A stretch of DNA of 34,298 nucleotides from Planctomycetota bacterium (GCA_023417655.1 JAEZFD010000003.1:1-34298); one strand, 5' to 3'. Positions 24,512-33,615 are shown, counted from the first letter of the stretch. Numbers and translations are program-made. Notes: generated from the sequence alone by a model not told the origin.

Positions 24512-25969
24512 TCAGATCCCGAGTCCTTTGTCGAAGCCACTGAAGTCACGATGGTCGTAATCGTGGTAGTAGCCGACTTCGACGTTCTCCAGAACACCAA
24601 GTGCGTCGTCCGTGAGCACAGCACAAGAGAAGTACAGCGAGAGCAGATAACTCGCGACCCCCATGCTGTCGAGTCCCATCAGCCGTGCTGACAGGCTCGG
24701 CATGATTTCGCCGGGAATGCCCGTCTGATGGAGACCGACAACTCCCTGATCTTCTTCACCAACGCGAACAAGCAGAATGCTTGTCGTCCCGAACCATTTA
24801 TTCGACTGATAGCGGTTGTTGACTTCCAACTTGTCGCAAGGAACGATCGGAATGCCGCGCCACATGATGACCGGGGTGCCGAACAGGTCCATGGTCACAG
24901 GCGGAACGCCACGCCAGGTACATTCCCGTTCAAAGGCCGCGATCGCTTTCGGATGAGCAAGAAAGAAGGCTGGCTTCTTCCAGACGAGTGAGAGCAGTTC
25001 ATCGAGGTCATCGGGCGTCGGTGCCCCATATCGGGTGCTGATGCGCATTGCCGGATCGACGGAATGCAGCAGACCAAACTTCTTACTGTTGATCAGTTCC
25101 CATTCCTGCCGTTCCTTGATTCCTTCGATCGTCAGCCGCATCTGTTCTTCAAGCTGATTATAGGGACCGTTAAACAGGTCAGAGACTCGGGTATGCACCC
25201 GAACAACGGTTTGCACCGCAGAGAGATTGTATTCCCGTGGATGGGCCGAGTAGTCCACGAACGTCTCTGGGATCTCGACGTTCTCGGCAAAGCCTGAAAC
25301 GAGATCAATGTTCCGTTCTCCGTACCGGTTCACGGACGAGCGGAGTTCGCGATGGGCCTCGATCACCCGTTGGAACGATTCCGTCAGGCTCGGCGTTCTG
25401 TTGAGAACTGTGTCGAGGTCCTTCCGGGAGAGAGTCAGAAGAATACACGGGGTTAGCGTGCGGATTGTGATCGGAGACGGATCATCTTCAATGAGATCAT
25501 TCTCTCCGAAGTATTCGCCATCGGTCAGCAGGGCGAGTCGCAGGTCTGTTCCGTGAATTCCTTTGCTGAGGACTTCGACCTGTCCTTGTGCGATGATGAA
25601 GAACTTGTTGCCATCTTCGCCTTCTCCAATGAGCTTCTTCCCGAGTGGAACGCTCTCGATGGAGAAGCCGTCGGCCAGTCCTGCGAGAATCAGGTCCGGC
25701 AACTGTGAGAACAAGGGAACGTGACGCAGGCCGTCAGCGGTGACTGACGCGATGCCATCACGGAGATCGACTTCAATCCGCTCGGCCTTGCTGAGTTCGA
25801 CCTTCGTGCGGTTGACCCGATAGGTTCCCCCATGCACATGCACCCATGGCAGCAGGCTCAGCAGCCAGCGCGGGGTGATCGACATCATCTTCGGCGTCGT
25901 CTTCGTCGTGTCAGCCAGATTTCTGGCGACCGCCGTCGTCACACTCCGCTGCAGCAGGCTATCGGACAT
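24512..25969 (-). CDS. Family 2B-type encapsulin shell protein, paralog A
   Basis: The 485-residue product aligns without gaps to the neighbouring shell paralog until the C-terminus. Residues 1-65 are identical, about 46 of residues 66-215 differ, and only about 14 of residues 216-470 differ (counted by eye). The same layout holds: N-terminal arm, nucleotide-binding-like domain (cassette FGENDLIEDDPSPITI, again with Ser165 where Arg is expected) and HK97-like shell fold. The C-terminal tail differs: HRDFSGFDKGLGI here against HRRRTPK. The two proteins could form a mixed shell with a uniform lattice and two different surface domains. The gene begins 165 bases downstream of the cysteine synthase stop and has GAGGAAG ahead of its ATG. 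Confidence 0.9.
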   Translation of the reverse strand: MSDSLLQRSVTTAVARNLADTTKTTPKMMSITPRWLLSLLPWVHVHGGTYRVNRTKVELSKAERIEVDLRDGIASVTADGLRHVPLFSQLPDLILAGLADGFSIESVPLGKKLIGEGEDGNKFFIIAQGQVEVLSKGIHGTDLRLALLTDGEYFGENDLIEDDPSPITIRTLTPCILLTLSRKDLDTVLNRTPSLTESFQRVIEAHRELRSSVNRYGERNIDLVSGFAENVEIPETFVDYSAHPREYNLSAVQTVVRVHTRVSDLFNGPYNQLEEQMRLTIEGIKERQEWELINSKKFGLLHSVDPAMRISTRYGAPTPDDLDELLSLVWKKPAFFLAHPKAIAAFERECTWRGVPPVTMDLFGTPVIMWRGIPIVPCDKLEVNNRYQSNKWFGTTSILLVRVGEEDQGVVGLHQTGIPGEIMPSLSARLMGLDSMGVASYLLSLYFSCAVLTDDALGVLENVEVGYYHDYDHRDFSGFDKGLGI

Positions 25970-26134
25970 GGGGGATTCTTCCTCGCGAAATTAGAGATGA
26001 ATTCAGACCGTCTGGGACTCAGGCATCAAACGGTCATAAAGATGTCTGTCACTCTCGCCAATGAGGCCAATGAGAGAGGAGGGGAATTCTTCAAACGACA
26101 GGAGCGCTGCACAGATGAACAAAGTCAGGTCTGA

Positions 26135-27097
26135 TCAAGAATCGGGAAACAGTTTGGTGGACAGATAACGCTCCCCAAGGTCGGGCAGAATCACCACGAT
26201 TCGCTTCCCTTTGTTCTCCGGTCGACGAGCGAGATTTAAAGCGGCCCAGGTCGCAGCGCCACAACTGATCCCGCACATTGATCCTTCTTCCCGAGCGAGG
26301 CGTCGGGCAGTGGCGAATGCGTCGTCGTCTGTGACGGGAATGACTTCATCGATCACATTCAAGTTCAGGTTCTTCGGGATGAAGCCGGCCCCCAATCCCT
26401 GAATCATGTGCCGACCTGACTGAATCGGTCGCCCTGCCAGAGTCTGGGTAATCACCGGACTCGCTAAAGGCTCCACTGCGACAATTCGAACGCCTTCTTT
26501 TCTGGCCTTCAGAACTTCGCCGACCCCTGTGATCGTGCCGCCGGTGCCGACACCCGCCACGAAGATGTCGACGTTCCCCTGTGTGTCCCGCCAAATCTCT
26601 TCGGCCGTCGTCGTCCGGTGAATCTCAGGGTTCGCGGGATTCTGAAACTGCTGCAGGATGACATAGCGTGAATCGGATCCGGCGAGCTCTTCAGCACATC
26701 GCACAGCACCAGGCATCCCTTCAGCACCGGGAGTCAGCAGAATTTTGACGCCGAATGCCTTGAGCAGGCGTCGGCGTTCCAGACTCATGGACTCAGGCAT
26801 TGTGACCTGCAGTTGATAGCCACGGGCCGCACAGATGAAGGCCAGCGCAATGCCAGTGTTTCCACTGGTCGGCTCGAGAATAATCGTCTCAGGCCCGATG
26901 AGCCCATCGCGTTCCGCCGCTTCAATCATGGAACGGCCAATACGATCTTTCACGCTCCAAAGCGGATTTGCACTCTCGAGCTTGGCAACAACTTCCGCCC
27001 CGAGCCCGGCAGCAAGCCGATTCAGTCGAACCAGCGGAGTCCCGCCCACGCAGGTGGCAACGTTCTCATGAATCTTGTTACTCCCTCTGGACGACAT
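26135..27097 (-). CDS. cysK: Cysteine synthase (O-acetylserine sulfhydrylase)
   Basis: The 320-residue fold-type II PLP enzyme has VGGTPLVRLNRL (about 18-29), KLESANPLWSVKDRIG with the PLP Lys (about 40-55), PTSGNTGIALAFICA (substrate loop), GVGTGGTITGVGEVLK (phosphate-binding glycines) and EEGSMCGISCGAATWAAL. It makes cysteine from O-acetylserine and sulfide. The start is ATG 27097, preceded by GAAGGAG at normal spacing; an upstream in-frame start at 27172 would add a Cys-rich tail with no family match. It is the first gene of the minus-strand sulfur cluster and would feed cysteine to the encapsulated desulfurase. CysM is the main alternative name. Confidence 0.93.
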   Translation of the reverse strand: MSSRGSNKIHENVATCVGGTPLVRLNRLAAGLGAEVVAKLESANPLWSVKDRIGRSMIEAAERDGLIGPETIILEPTSGNTGIALAFICAARGYQLQVTMPESMSLERRRLLKAFGVKILLTPGAEGMPGAVRCAEELAGSDSRYVILQQFQNPANPEIHRTTTAEEIWRDTQGNVDIFVAGVGTGGTITGVGEVLKARKEGVRIVAVEPLASPVITQTLAGRPIQSGRHMIQGLGAGFIPKNLNLNVIDEVIPVTDDDAFATARRLAREEGSMCGISCGAATWAALNLARRPENKGKRIVVILPDLGERYLSTKLFPDS

Positions 27098-28165
27098 GAC
27101 GGGCTCCTTCACATCAGTTTCATTGTGCTCAGAACATGCAGACGAGCTGGGTTTGCACATCCAAAGCGTCAATGTTGCCGGATCCGTCCTCCGACATGCA
27201 CTACCAAGTAGGTCGTGTTTTTAAAGAGTTTGGTCAGCCAGTGCAAGTTCTGTACTCGTCTTTGATGCACAAAGATGAAAGTCGGTGAGATGGCATCTCC
27301 TCCCCGATGTGCCGCATTCAGGTTACTGAAGATTCCAGCATCTCCCTGTAACCCACCGCTTGCGGAGAAGAAGCGAGACTCACTCTGCCGCGAACATTGC
27401 TGACGCTGATGGGACAACTTCAGGCCCGACCTGACCTGTTTCAGGATGAGCAGACTCGATCTGTATTGAAGTCAGTTCCCCCACGAATGACGTGTCGCTT
27501 CGCTCTTTTTGCGCATCACGACTTCTCATGTGCAATCTCACTCGCGAGGAGGCTCACACGGCAGTACTCATCGCCTGAGGCGCCCATTCTTCCATGCGAG
27601 CGTCTCACTGATTTGTTCGCTCCCTCTTCTTAATAAGAAGGGAATACATGGGTTGAAATTAGCGATTCATCGAGTATTGTCGCATGCGGCAATCTGGATG
27701 AGTGCTCGATGCAATTGTCGATGCCGGTTTCAATGTCGCTTTGTTTCCGGAGATCCAAAGGCCCGGCGCTTCAAATCTCCTGACAGATCAATGCCGACGG
27801 TTCCTGCAGAGCGGGAGACTTTCGAAACGAGTGTCGCATCTGCACCACCTGAGACTGCCAGCTGAAAGTTCAGCGACCGTATTCGATTGCTGACTCCTGA
27901 AATTCCCCAGCGAAGCGTGTTTGTCGCAACCAGACCAAACGACGCTTTGCCAGTGCCTTGCCGATTACCACTCCTAAGTGAACCGCACCTTGCTGCTGGA
28001 TGACTTCCGTGCCTCGCCCCGGCTGTCATCCAAATATACGCCTTCCCTGACTGACTATTTTCTCTGCCTGATAATGACCCGCTCGCCACACCTCACTTAA
28101 CCGGCCAACACAGGTCACGACGATCGTCACCCTTCCGATGGCTGGTTCGAACAAGGGAAATCCGA
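27098..28165. other. Long intergenic stretch between divergent units
   Basis: About 1.07 kb separates cysK (minus) from the ceramidase-like gene (plus). Frames on both strands are short and lack ribosome binding sites or domains. A minus-strand frame at 27730-28089 contains SFGLVATNT, a string seen in some DNA methyltransferases, but the surrounding sequence does not fit, so it is at most a decayed fragment. An AT-rich inverted repeat with core CTTCTT-AAT-AAGAAG lies at 27621-27643. Promoters for both flanking genes should lie here; I cannot place them with confidence. Confidence 0.45.
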
Positions 28166-29650
28166 ATGGTCTGGTCTCGAACGTTATGCTGCGTGATCCT
28201 GACTTCGCTGGTCTGGAGTTCCACTTTCGCCCTGGGTGGCGAAGCGAATCCGCTGTACGTTGGCTCTGCCTCGATCAGCATCACTCCTGAAGAACGTGTC
28301 GCTCTCGCCGGGCAGATGCACACTCGAATCTCCTCGAAGATCGAGTCGCCCTGTCTGGCAGTCGCTCTGGCGATCGAAACCCGGAATGGGGATCAGTCCG
28401 TTGACCAGGCTGTCTTTGTCGCCTGCGATCTCGTCGCGATCAAAGGGGGGCCTGCGCTCTATGAAGACCTGCGAGCACAGTTAAAGGGAAAGATCCCGGA
28501 CGAGGTCCTGCCGAAGATTGTGCTAAGCGCGACCCATACTCACACCGCACCGGTGATCGAGATCGGCTCCTATGAGATCCCGGAATCAGGGGTGATGCAC
28601 CCGCAAGAATATCGCGTCTACCTGCTGAATCAGCTCAGTGACGTGATTGCGCAGGCTTGGAACAACCGGCAGCCCGCCAAGGTCGCCTGGGGTTTGGGTT
28701 ATGCCGTGATCGCGCATAACCGCCGTGCTATTTATGAAAATGGTACGAGCGTGATGTATGGAAAAACGGATGACGCAAACTTCCGCGAAATGGAAGGGTC
28801 TCCTGATAACGGAATTGAAATCCTCTATTTCTGGAACGCCAAGGATGAGCTGATCGCTACCGCAATCAACGTCGCGTGTCCCAGTCAGGAAGTGGAAGGC
28901 CGTTATCACGTCAATGCAGACTTCTGGCATAACGTCCGCGAAAACCTGAAACAGAAGCACGGCGAGCAACTGCAGGTCCTCGGCTGGTGCGGTGCCGCTG
29001 GTGACCAGTCGCCGCATCTCATGTATCGCAAAGCTGCCGAACTGCGGATGCAGAAGCTCCGCGGACATGATGCCCTCGAAGACCTGGGACGCCGCATTGC
29101 CAATGCTTGGGAAGACGTTTATCAGGTTGTTCAGAACGACAAGCATGATTCGGTCGTCTTTGAACACACCGTTAAGACAATCAGCCTGCCTCCTCGACAG
29201 ATTTCCGAGCTCGAAGCCAATGCGTCGAAGAAGGCCGCCGAAGCAGTGACAGATCCACGAATGGCCCCACGGAAGGCCTGGTTCGAAAGAGTCGTCAAAC
29301 GCTACGAACAGCAGCAGACCGGTCAGGTTCCGGACTACAAAATGGAACTGCACGCCGTTCGTCTCGGCGACATCGCAATCGCGACCAACGACTTCGAACT
29401 GTTCACTGATTATGGTGTCCAGATGAAGGCACGCAGCCCTGCATTGCAGACCTTCGTCATCCAGCTCTGTGGCAGCGGGACCTATCTGGCGACAGCCAAT
29501 GCCATCCAGGGGGGCGGATACAGCGCAGTTCCACAAAGCAATGCGGTTGGCCCTGAAGGGGGACAGGTTCTAGTGAACGAAACCGTCGAGGCCATCAAGT
29601 CACTTTGGACCCCGACGGACAAGACAGCCAAGTACGTTCGGCCAGATTGA
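28166..29650 (+). CDS. Secreted neutral/alkaline ceramidase-like protein
   Basis: The 494-residue product has a signal peptide (MVWSRTLCCVILTSLVWSSTFAL, cleavage near GGEA). Its body matches the N-terminal catalytic domain of neutral ceramidases: LYVGSASISITPEERVALAG (about 30-49), AVFVACDLVAI, LSATHTHTAP (zinc-binding His pair, about 124), CGAAGDQSPHLMYRK and the closing GPEGGQVLVNETVEAI. Planctomycetes encode many secreted members of this family; they are predicted amidases or hydrolases whose substrate is usually unknown. Hydrolysis of a lipid or other amide outside the cytoplasm is plausible. The gene stands alone, with a strong terminator 15 bases after the stop. Confidence 0.88.
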   Translation: MVWSRTLCCVILTSLVWSSTFALGGEANPLYVGSASISITPEERVALAGQMHTRISSKIESPCLAVALAIETRNGDQSVDQAVFVACDLVAIKGGPALYEDLRAQLKGKIPDEVLPKIVLSATHTHTAPVIEIGSYEIPESGVMHPQEYRVYLLNQLSDVIAQAWNNRQPAKVAWGLGYAVIAHNRRAIYENGTSVMYGKTDDANFREMEGSPDNGIEILYFWNAKDELIATAINVACPSQEVEGRYHVNADFWHNVRENLKQKHGEQLQVLGWCGAAGDQSPHLMYRKAAELRMQKLRGHDALEDLGRRIANAWEDVYQVVQNDKHDSVVFEHTVKTISLPPRQISELEANASKKAAEAVTDPRMAPRKAWFERVVKRYEQQQTGQVPDYKMELHAVRLGDIAIATNDFELFTDYGVQMKARSPALQTFVIQLCGSGTYLATANAIQGGGYSAVPQSNAVGPEGGQVLVNETVEAIKSLWTPTDKTAKYVRPD

Positions 29651-29664
29651 TTCTGAAACGTCGT

Positions 29665-29699
29665 ACCACCGGACTGGATCCCTTTCAGTCCGGTGGTTT
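29665..29699 (+). terminator. Rho-independent terminator of the ceramidase-like gene
   Basis: The perfect 12-bp stem ACCACCGGACTG (29665-29676) pairs with CAGTCCGGTGGT (29686-29697), loop of 9 bases, followed by TTTGCATT. The strong stem compensates for the short T-run. Confidence 0.88.
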
Positions 29700-29903
29700 G
29701 CATTAAAGAAGGGTCGGGTCAGGTCGGTTACGCTCGGGACCGATCTCATTTGAATAGCGACGCGAACGCTTCTTCTGGATCTCGACCGATCGACCAATTC
29801 CACTTATGTCGGGAGCACTTTTCAGCGATTCGGGATATGATCGCTGCCAATGGCCGGAGTGCTTTCAATTGACGATGTCCTTCCGAAGTGTCAGGGAGTT
29901 GAG

Positions 29904-31232
29904 ATGAGGAACCGCTGCAGTTTCACCCGTGTTTTCCTCGGCGTCACCTTCATGCTGGGATGCAGTGGAGTCATCAGCGCTGATGACTGGCCGCAGTGGA
30001 TGGGACCACGACGCGACAACATCTGGCGTGAAACCGGCCTCCTGAAGAAGTTCCCACAGGGTGGCCCGAAAGTACTTTGGCGGTCCCCCGTTGCCGGAGG
30101 CTATGCCGGACCAGCAGTTTCAAACGGGAAAGTTTTCGTTGTTGATTTCGTCTCCTCCGAGAACGTCAAAACCGACAATTTTGACCGAGCGACTGCCAAG
30201 GGAATGGAACGTGTTCTCTGTCTCGACGAGGAGACAGGAAAGCTCCTGTGGAAGCATGAGTATCCGGCAGTCTACGGGATCTCCTATCCCGCCGGTCCAC
30301 GCTGCACTCCGACCGTCGATGGTGACCGCGTCTACACGTTGGGCGCGGAAGGGAACCTGAACTGCTTCCAGACCGCTGACGGAAAATTGCTCTGGTCCAA
30401 GGACTTCAAGAAGGAATTCAAGACCTCGACAGCGATGTGGGGTTATGCGAGCCATCCACTCGTTGATGGAAACAAGCTCATCTGCATTGTCGGAACCGAT
30501 GTCGCGCACGCTGCCGCATTCGACAAATTGACTGGCAAAGAAATCTGGCGAACAGGCAAAGCCCCGCAGCAAGGATATTGCCCCCCTGTCATCATTCAGG
30601 CCGGTGGACAGCGTCAGCTGATTCTCATGAAGCCGGACGGGATCTATTCCGCTGATCCTGAGACAGGCAAGATCTTCTGGGAATCGCCATACAATGCCGA
30701 CAGTGGTTCGATCATCATGACGCCCGTCGTCGTCGGAGAGTACCTGTATGTCGGCGGGTTTCAGGAGAAGAACCTGCTGCTGAAACTTGACTCAAAGAAG
30801 CCCGGAGTTGAAGTCGTCTGGAAAGACAAAGCGCGACATGGGATTTCCCCCGTCAACGTGCAGCCGTTTGTCTTGGACGGGGTGATTTATGGATTCCATG
30901 AAAAAGGTGAGCTGCGCGCGGTGCAGATTCCCAGTGGGGAAATTCTCTGGAAATCAGGCGGTCCTTTCTCCGGGCGCCCGCGTGGATCGGCAACGGCCTT
31001 TCTGGTCCGTCAGGATGATCGATTCTGGATGTTTGCTGAAACCGGCGAACTGGTCATCGCGAAGCTCTCACCGGAGGGTTATGAGGAAATCGACCGAGCC
31101 CACATCATCAAACCGACCAACTTTGCATTCGGTCGTGAGGTGGTCTGGTGCCCCGCAGCCTTCGCGAATAAGCGAATCTACGTGCGGAATGACGAAGAGT
31201 GCATCTGCGTCTCTCTGGCTGAAACGCCCTGA
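29904..31232 (+). CDS. Secreted PQQ-like beta-propeller protein
   Basis: The 442-residue product starts at ATG 29904, preceded by AGGGAG with 5-base spacing; upstream codons would hide the signal peptide. The leader (VFLGVTFMLGCSGVISA) is followed by DDWPQWMGPRRDNIWRETG, the usual opening of planctomycete PQQ-like propellers. Blades repeat the pattern of LDEETGKLLWKHEY, TADGKLLWSKDF, KLTGKEIWRTGK, PETGKIFWESPY and PSGEILWKSGG, each with a G-x-x-x-W turn. No PQQ-enzyme catalytic residues can be assigned, so the function is more likely binding or structural. It is a single-gene unit between two terminator-like regions. Confidence 0.9.
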   Translation: MRNRCSFTRVFLGVTFMLGCSGVISADDWPQWMGPRRDNIWRETGLLKKFPQGGPKVLWRSPVAGGYAGPAVSNGKVFVVDFVSSENVKTDNFDRATAKGMERVLCLDEETGKLLWKHEYPAVYGISYPAGPRCTPTVDGDRVYTLGAEGNLNCFQTADGKLLWSKDFKKEFKTSTAMWGYASHPLVDGNKLICIVGTDVAHAAAFDKLTGKEIWRTGKAPQQGYCPPVIIQAGGQRQLILMKPDGIYSADPETGKIFWESPYNADSGSIIMTPVVVGEYLYVGGFQEKNLLLKLDSKKPGVEVVWKDKARHGISPVNVQPFVLDGVIYGFHEKGELRAVQIPSGEILWKSGGPFSGRPRGSATAFLVRQDDRFWMFAETGELVIAKLSPEGYEEIDRAHIIKPTNFAFGREVVWCPAAFANKRIYVRNDEECICVSLAETP

Positions 31233-31372
31233 GCATCTCAAGCGGATTGAAGTCGTCTGGAGCGGGGTCTGAAAAGTTTGTCGAAAAAACAGGTTCGCCC
31301 TGTCGATTTGAGGGAGGGCTGTCCGACAAGAGGTGACAGCAAATAACCACCCTCGAAATGGAGGTCAGCCCT

Positions 31373-31831
31373 TTGACTCAGCCCGCCAATTCTGTTCGTC
31401 TGCATCGCGTGCTCCGTGCTCCAGCTCACCGGATCTACAAGGCCTTTCTTGATCCGGATGCGTTGTGCCGGTGGATGCCTCCCTTCGGATTCCTGGGGAA
31501 GATCGATCGAATCGATCCGCAGGAAGGGGGTGGCTATCACATGTCATTCACCAACTTTGGGACAGGCGATAGCCATTCGTTCGAGAGCCGTTATGTGGAA
31601 CTCGTTCCCGGCCAGAAGATCCGGATGGCCGACCGCTTCGACTCTCCCGGCCTGCCCGGGGAGATGACGAAAACCATTACACTGCGTCCGGTTCTGTGTG
31701 GGACAGAAATCGAAATTCTGCATGAAGGACTCCCGGCAGCGATTCCGGCAGAGATGTGTTACCTCGGCTGGCAGGAATCACTGCTTCAACTTGCCAATCT
31801 CGTCGAACCAGAAATTCCCGCTGGCAACTGA
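31373..31831 (+). CDS. SRPBCC (AHSA1/START-like) domain protein
   Basis: The 152-residue product matches the AHSA1-type SRPBCC family: NSVRLHRVLRAPAHRIYKAF, LDPDALCRWMPPFGF, GGGYHMSFTNFGTGDSHSFE, YVELVPGQKIRMADRFDSP and EMCYLGWQESLLQLANLVEPEIP. These proteins form a helix-grip fold that holds small hydrophobic ligands. I prefer TTG 31373, giving MTQPANSVRLHRVL, because GGAGG at 31360-31364 precedes it with 8-base spacing; ATG 31358 overlaps that ribosome binding site and lacks its own. The ligand is unknown. It is unlinked to the genes on either side. Confidence 0.9.
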   Translation: MTQPANSVRLHRVLRAPAHRIYKAFLDPDALCRWMPPFGFLGKIDRIDPQEGGGYHMSFTNFGTGDSHSFESRYVELVPGQKIRMADRFDSPGLPGEMTKTITLRPVLCGTEIEILHEGLPAAIPAEMCYLGWQESLLQLANLVEPEIPAGN

Positions 31832-32053
31832 GCGTCATGAAAGATGTGAAGCTCCCTCCCGGCCCCAGTCTTACGAACAGTCTTATGAATGCAGTTGCTA
31901 TTGCAGGTGAATAAATAGTGCCCGCTGCTGTGAATACCGCTGAATCGACCAATTCATAATTCCCTGTGCGTTTGCAGTTGCCGAATGATCGGTTTGCTGC
32001 ACACGATGATGAAGTGAATTACGAAATGACGACGCCACCGGGAGGGCTTCAGC

Positions 32054-32749
32054 GTGTCCAGACTCCATTTGGAAGAGCATCGAACTGACCGCATTGGCTG
32101 GTTGCGCGCCGCTGTCCTGGGGGCAAATGACGGCATCGTTTCGACAGCCAGCCTCGTGGTGGGGGTCGCTGCGGCCAATGCGACTCACAATGAAATTCTC
32201 GTCGCAGGAGTCGCTGGACTGGTAGCAGGGGCGATGTCGATGGCGGCTGGTGAGTATGTGTCGGTCAGTTCCCAGGCTGATACCGAACAGGCGGACATTG
32301 CTCGGGAAACACAGGAACTCGCGACCGACATGGAGTTCGAACGCGGAGAGCTCGCTGAAATTTATGTCAAGCGAGGGCTGACACCTGAGCTTGCACGGCA
32401 AGTCGCGGAGCAGCTGATGGCCAAAGATGCACTGGGGGCCCATGCCCGCGACGAACTGGGAATCTCGGAGATAACGACAGCCCGGCCGGTGCAGGCGGCT
32501 CTCGCTTCGGCGGCCACATTTGCAATCGGCGCGGCATTGCCGCTGGCAACAGCACTTCTTTCTCCGGCCAACTGGCTGATACCAATTGTCGTTGTCAGTT
32601 CGATTTTCTTTTTAGCGTTGCTCGGGGGTTTTGGAGCCGCAGCAGGCGGGGCACCGATCGTGAAGGCCGCAGTCCGCGTGACGGTCTGGGGCGCGTTGGC
32701 CATGGGATTAACAGCCGGCGTCGGGGCTCTGTTCGGGATTGCAGCTTAG
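32054..32749 (+). CDS. VIT-family iron/manganese transporter
   Basis: The 231-residue membrane protein opens with RIGWLRAAVLGANDGIVSTASLVVGVAAA (TM1 region, family hallmark) and AGAMSMAAGEYVSVSSQADTEQAD (TM2 with metal-binding Met/Glu). A cytoplasmic helical segment (about 80-135: ERGELAEIYVKRGLTPELARQVAEQL) carries Glu residues and is followed by three more hydrophobic helices. VIT/CCC1-like proteins export or store Fe2+/Mn2+. The start is GTG 32054 with GGAGGG at 32040-32045. Membrane localisation is certain; direction and metal are inferred from family knowledge. Confidence 0.95.
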   Translation: MSRLHLEEHRTDRIGWLRAAVLGANDGIVSTASLVVGVAAANATHNEILVAGVAGLVAGAMSMAAGEYVSVSSQADTEQADIARETQELATDMEFERGELAEIYVKRGLTPELARQVAEQLMAKDALGAHARDELGISEITTARPVQAALASAATFAIGAALPLATALLSPANWLIPIVVVSSIFFLALLGGFGAAAGGAPIVKAAVRVTVWGALAMGLTAGVGALFGIAA

Positions 32750-32880
32750 GCAAATGACAGAATGCCGGTAGCAGTTCGGTCTGACGGCCTTACTCGTTCT
32801 CCATGCATTGAATCGCTGTCATCTAAAGCGGTTTCTTACCCGGCGGACGGGTGAGATCCTTTGAATTCAAGGTTTTAATT

Positions 32881-33411
32881 ATGGCGAAGTTTGTCTACGG
32901 AATGAATCAGTCTCTGGACGGCTACATCGACCACTTGAAGATGCAGACTGGCCCCGCTCTCTTCCGTCACTGGACTGAGCACGTTCGTGACTTGACCGGC
33001 AGTGTGTACGGTCGCCGTGTCTATGAGCTCATGCGTTATTGGGACGAAGACCGCTCTGAATGGAACGCGGATCAGCGAGAATTCGCAGCTGCATGGCGCA
33101 GGCAACCAAAATGGGTGGTGTCGCGCTCGTTAAAATCCGTCGGCCCGAACGCCACTCTCGTCGCCAATGACTTCGAAGCAACAATGCGCGATCTGAAAGC
33201 GCAGCTGAATGGAGAGATCGCAGTTTCTGGCCCCACTCTGGCACAAAGCCTGACCGACCTGGGTCTGATCGATGAATACCGACTTTACCTGCACCCCGTC
33301 GTCCTCGGCGGCGGTACTCCATTCTTTGCCGGCCCACGACCACCCCTGCGCCTGATAGCCACGGAAACCGTCGGCGAAGAGACACTCCGACTGACATATG
33401 TCCCCGCCTGA
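32881..33411 (+). CDS. RibD C-terminal / dihydrofolate-reductase-like protein
   Basis: The 176-residue product has KFVYGMNQSLDGYID at the start, GSVYGRRVYELMRYWDED, KWVVSRSLKSVGPNATLV, LNGEIAVSGPTLAQSL (NADPH-binding glycine loop) and DEYRLYLHPVVLGGGTPFF. This is the stand-alone RibD_C/YwjB-type reductase fold. Such proteins are NADPH-dependent reductases, many without a known substrate. ATG 32881 is chosen because the family begins directly there. It stands alone and is followed by about 200 bases of spacer before a convergent gene. Confidence 0.93.
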   Translation: MAKFVYGMNQSLDGYIDHLKMQTGPALFRHWTEHVRDLTGSVYGRRVYELMRYWDEDRSEWNADQREFAAAWRRQPKWVVSRSLKSVGPNATLVANDFEATMRDLKAQLNGEIAVSGPTLAQSLTDLGLIDEYRLYLHPVVLGGGTPFFAGPRPPLRLIATETVGEETLRLTYVPA

Positions 33412-33615
33412 TCAGCCTGACTATCGTCACACCAGCCGTCGCAAACCCACCCGCCACGAATGGAGCGAGTCATGTAAGAGCGCGCATGATGTTCATTCAG
33501 TTTCTTTCCGCTGTCGCTGACTGCGAGTGGCTGGCGCGACCTGACTTTGAATTTCAGCGTACTGCCGACAGAGTTATCTTTGAGAACCAGTCGCGACTCA
33601 GGGACTTGACCTGGC

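Noticed and set aside
27730..28089. Minus-strand frame containing SFGLVATNT, resembling a DNA methyltransferase fragment
   Set aside because: Only one short string fits. The NPP(Y/F) motif and the expected flanking residues are absent, so chance similarity cannot be excluded.
28586..29536. A 316-codon minus-strand open frame opposite the ceramidase-like gene
   Set aside because: The plus-strand protein has a signal peptide and clear family motifs throughout; the antisense product has none.
31284..31303. Hairpin ACAGG-TTCGC-CCTGT with a T-run when read on the minus strand
   Set aside because: The stem has only 5 bp, and the genes on both sides are on the plus strand, so no transcript would use it.
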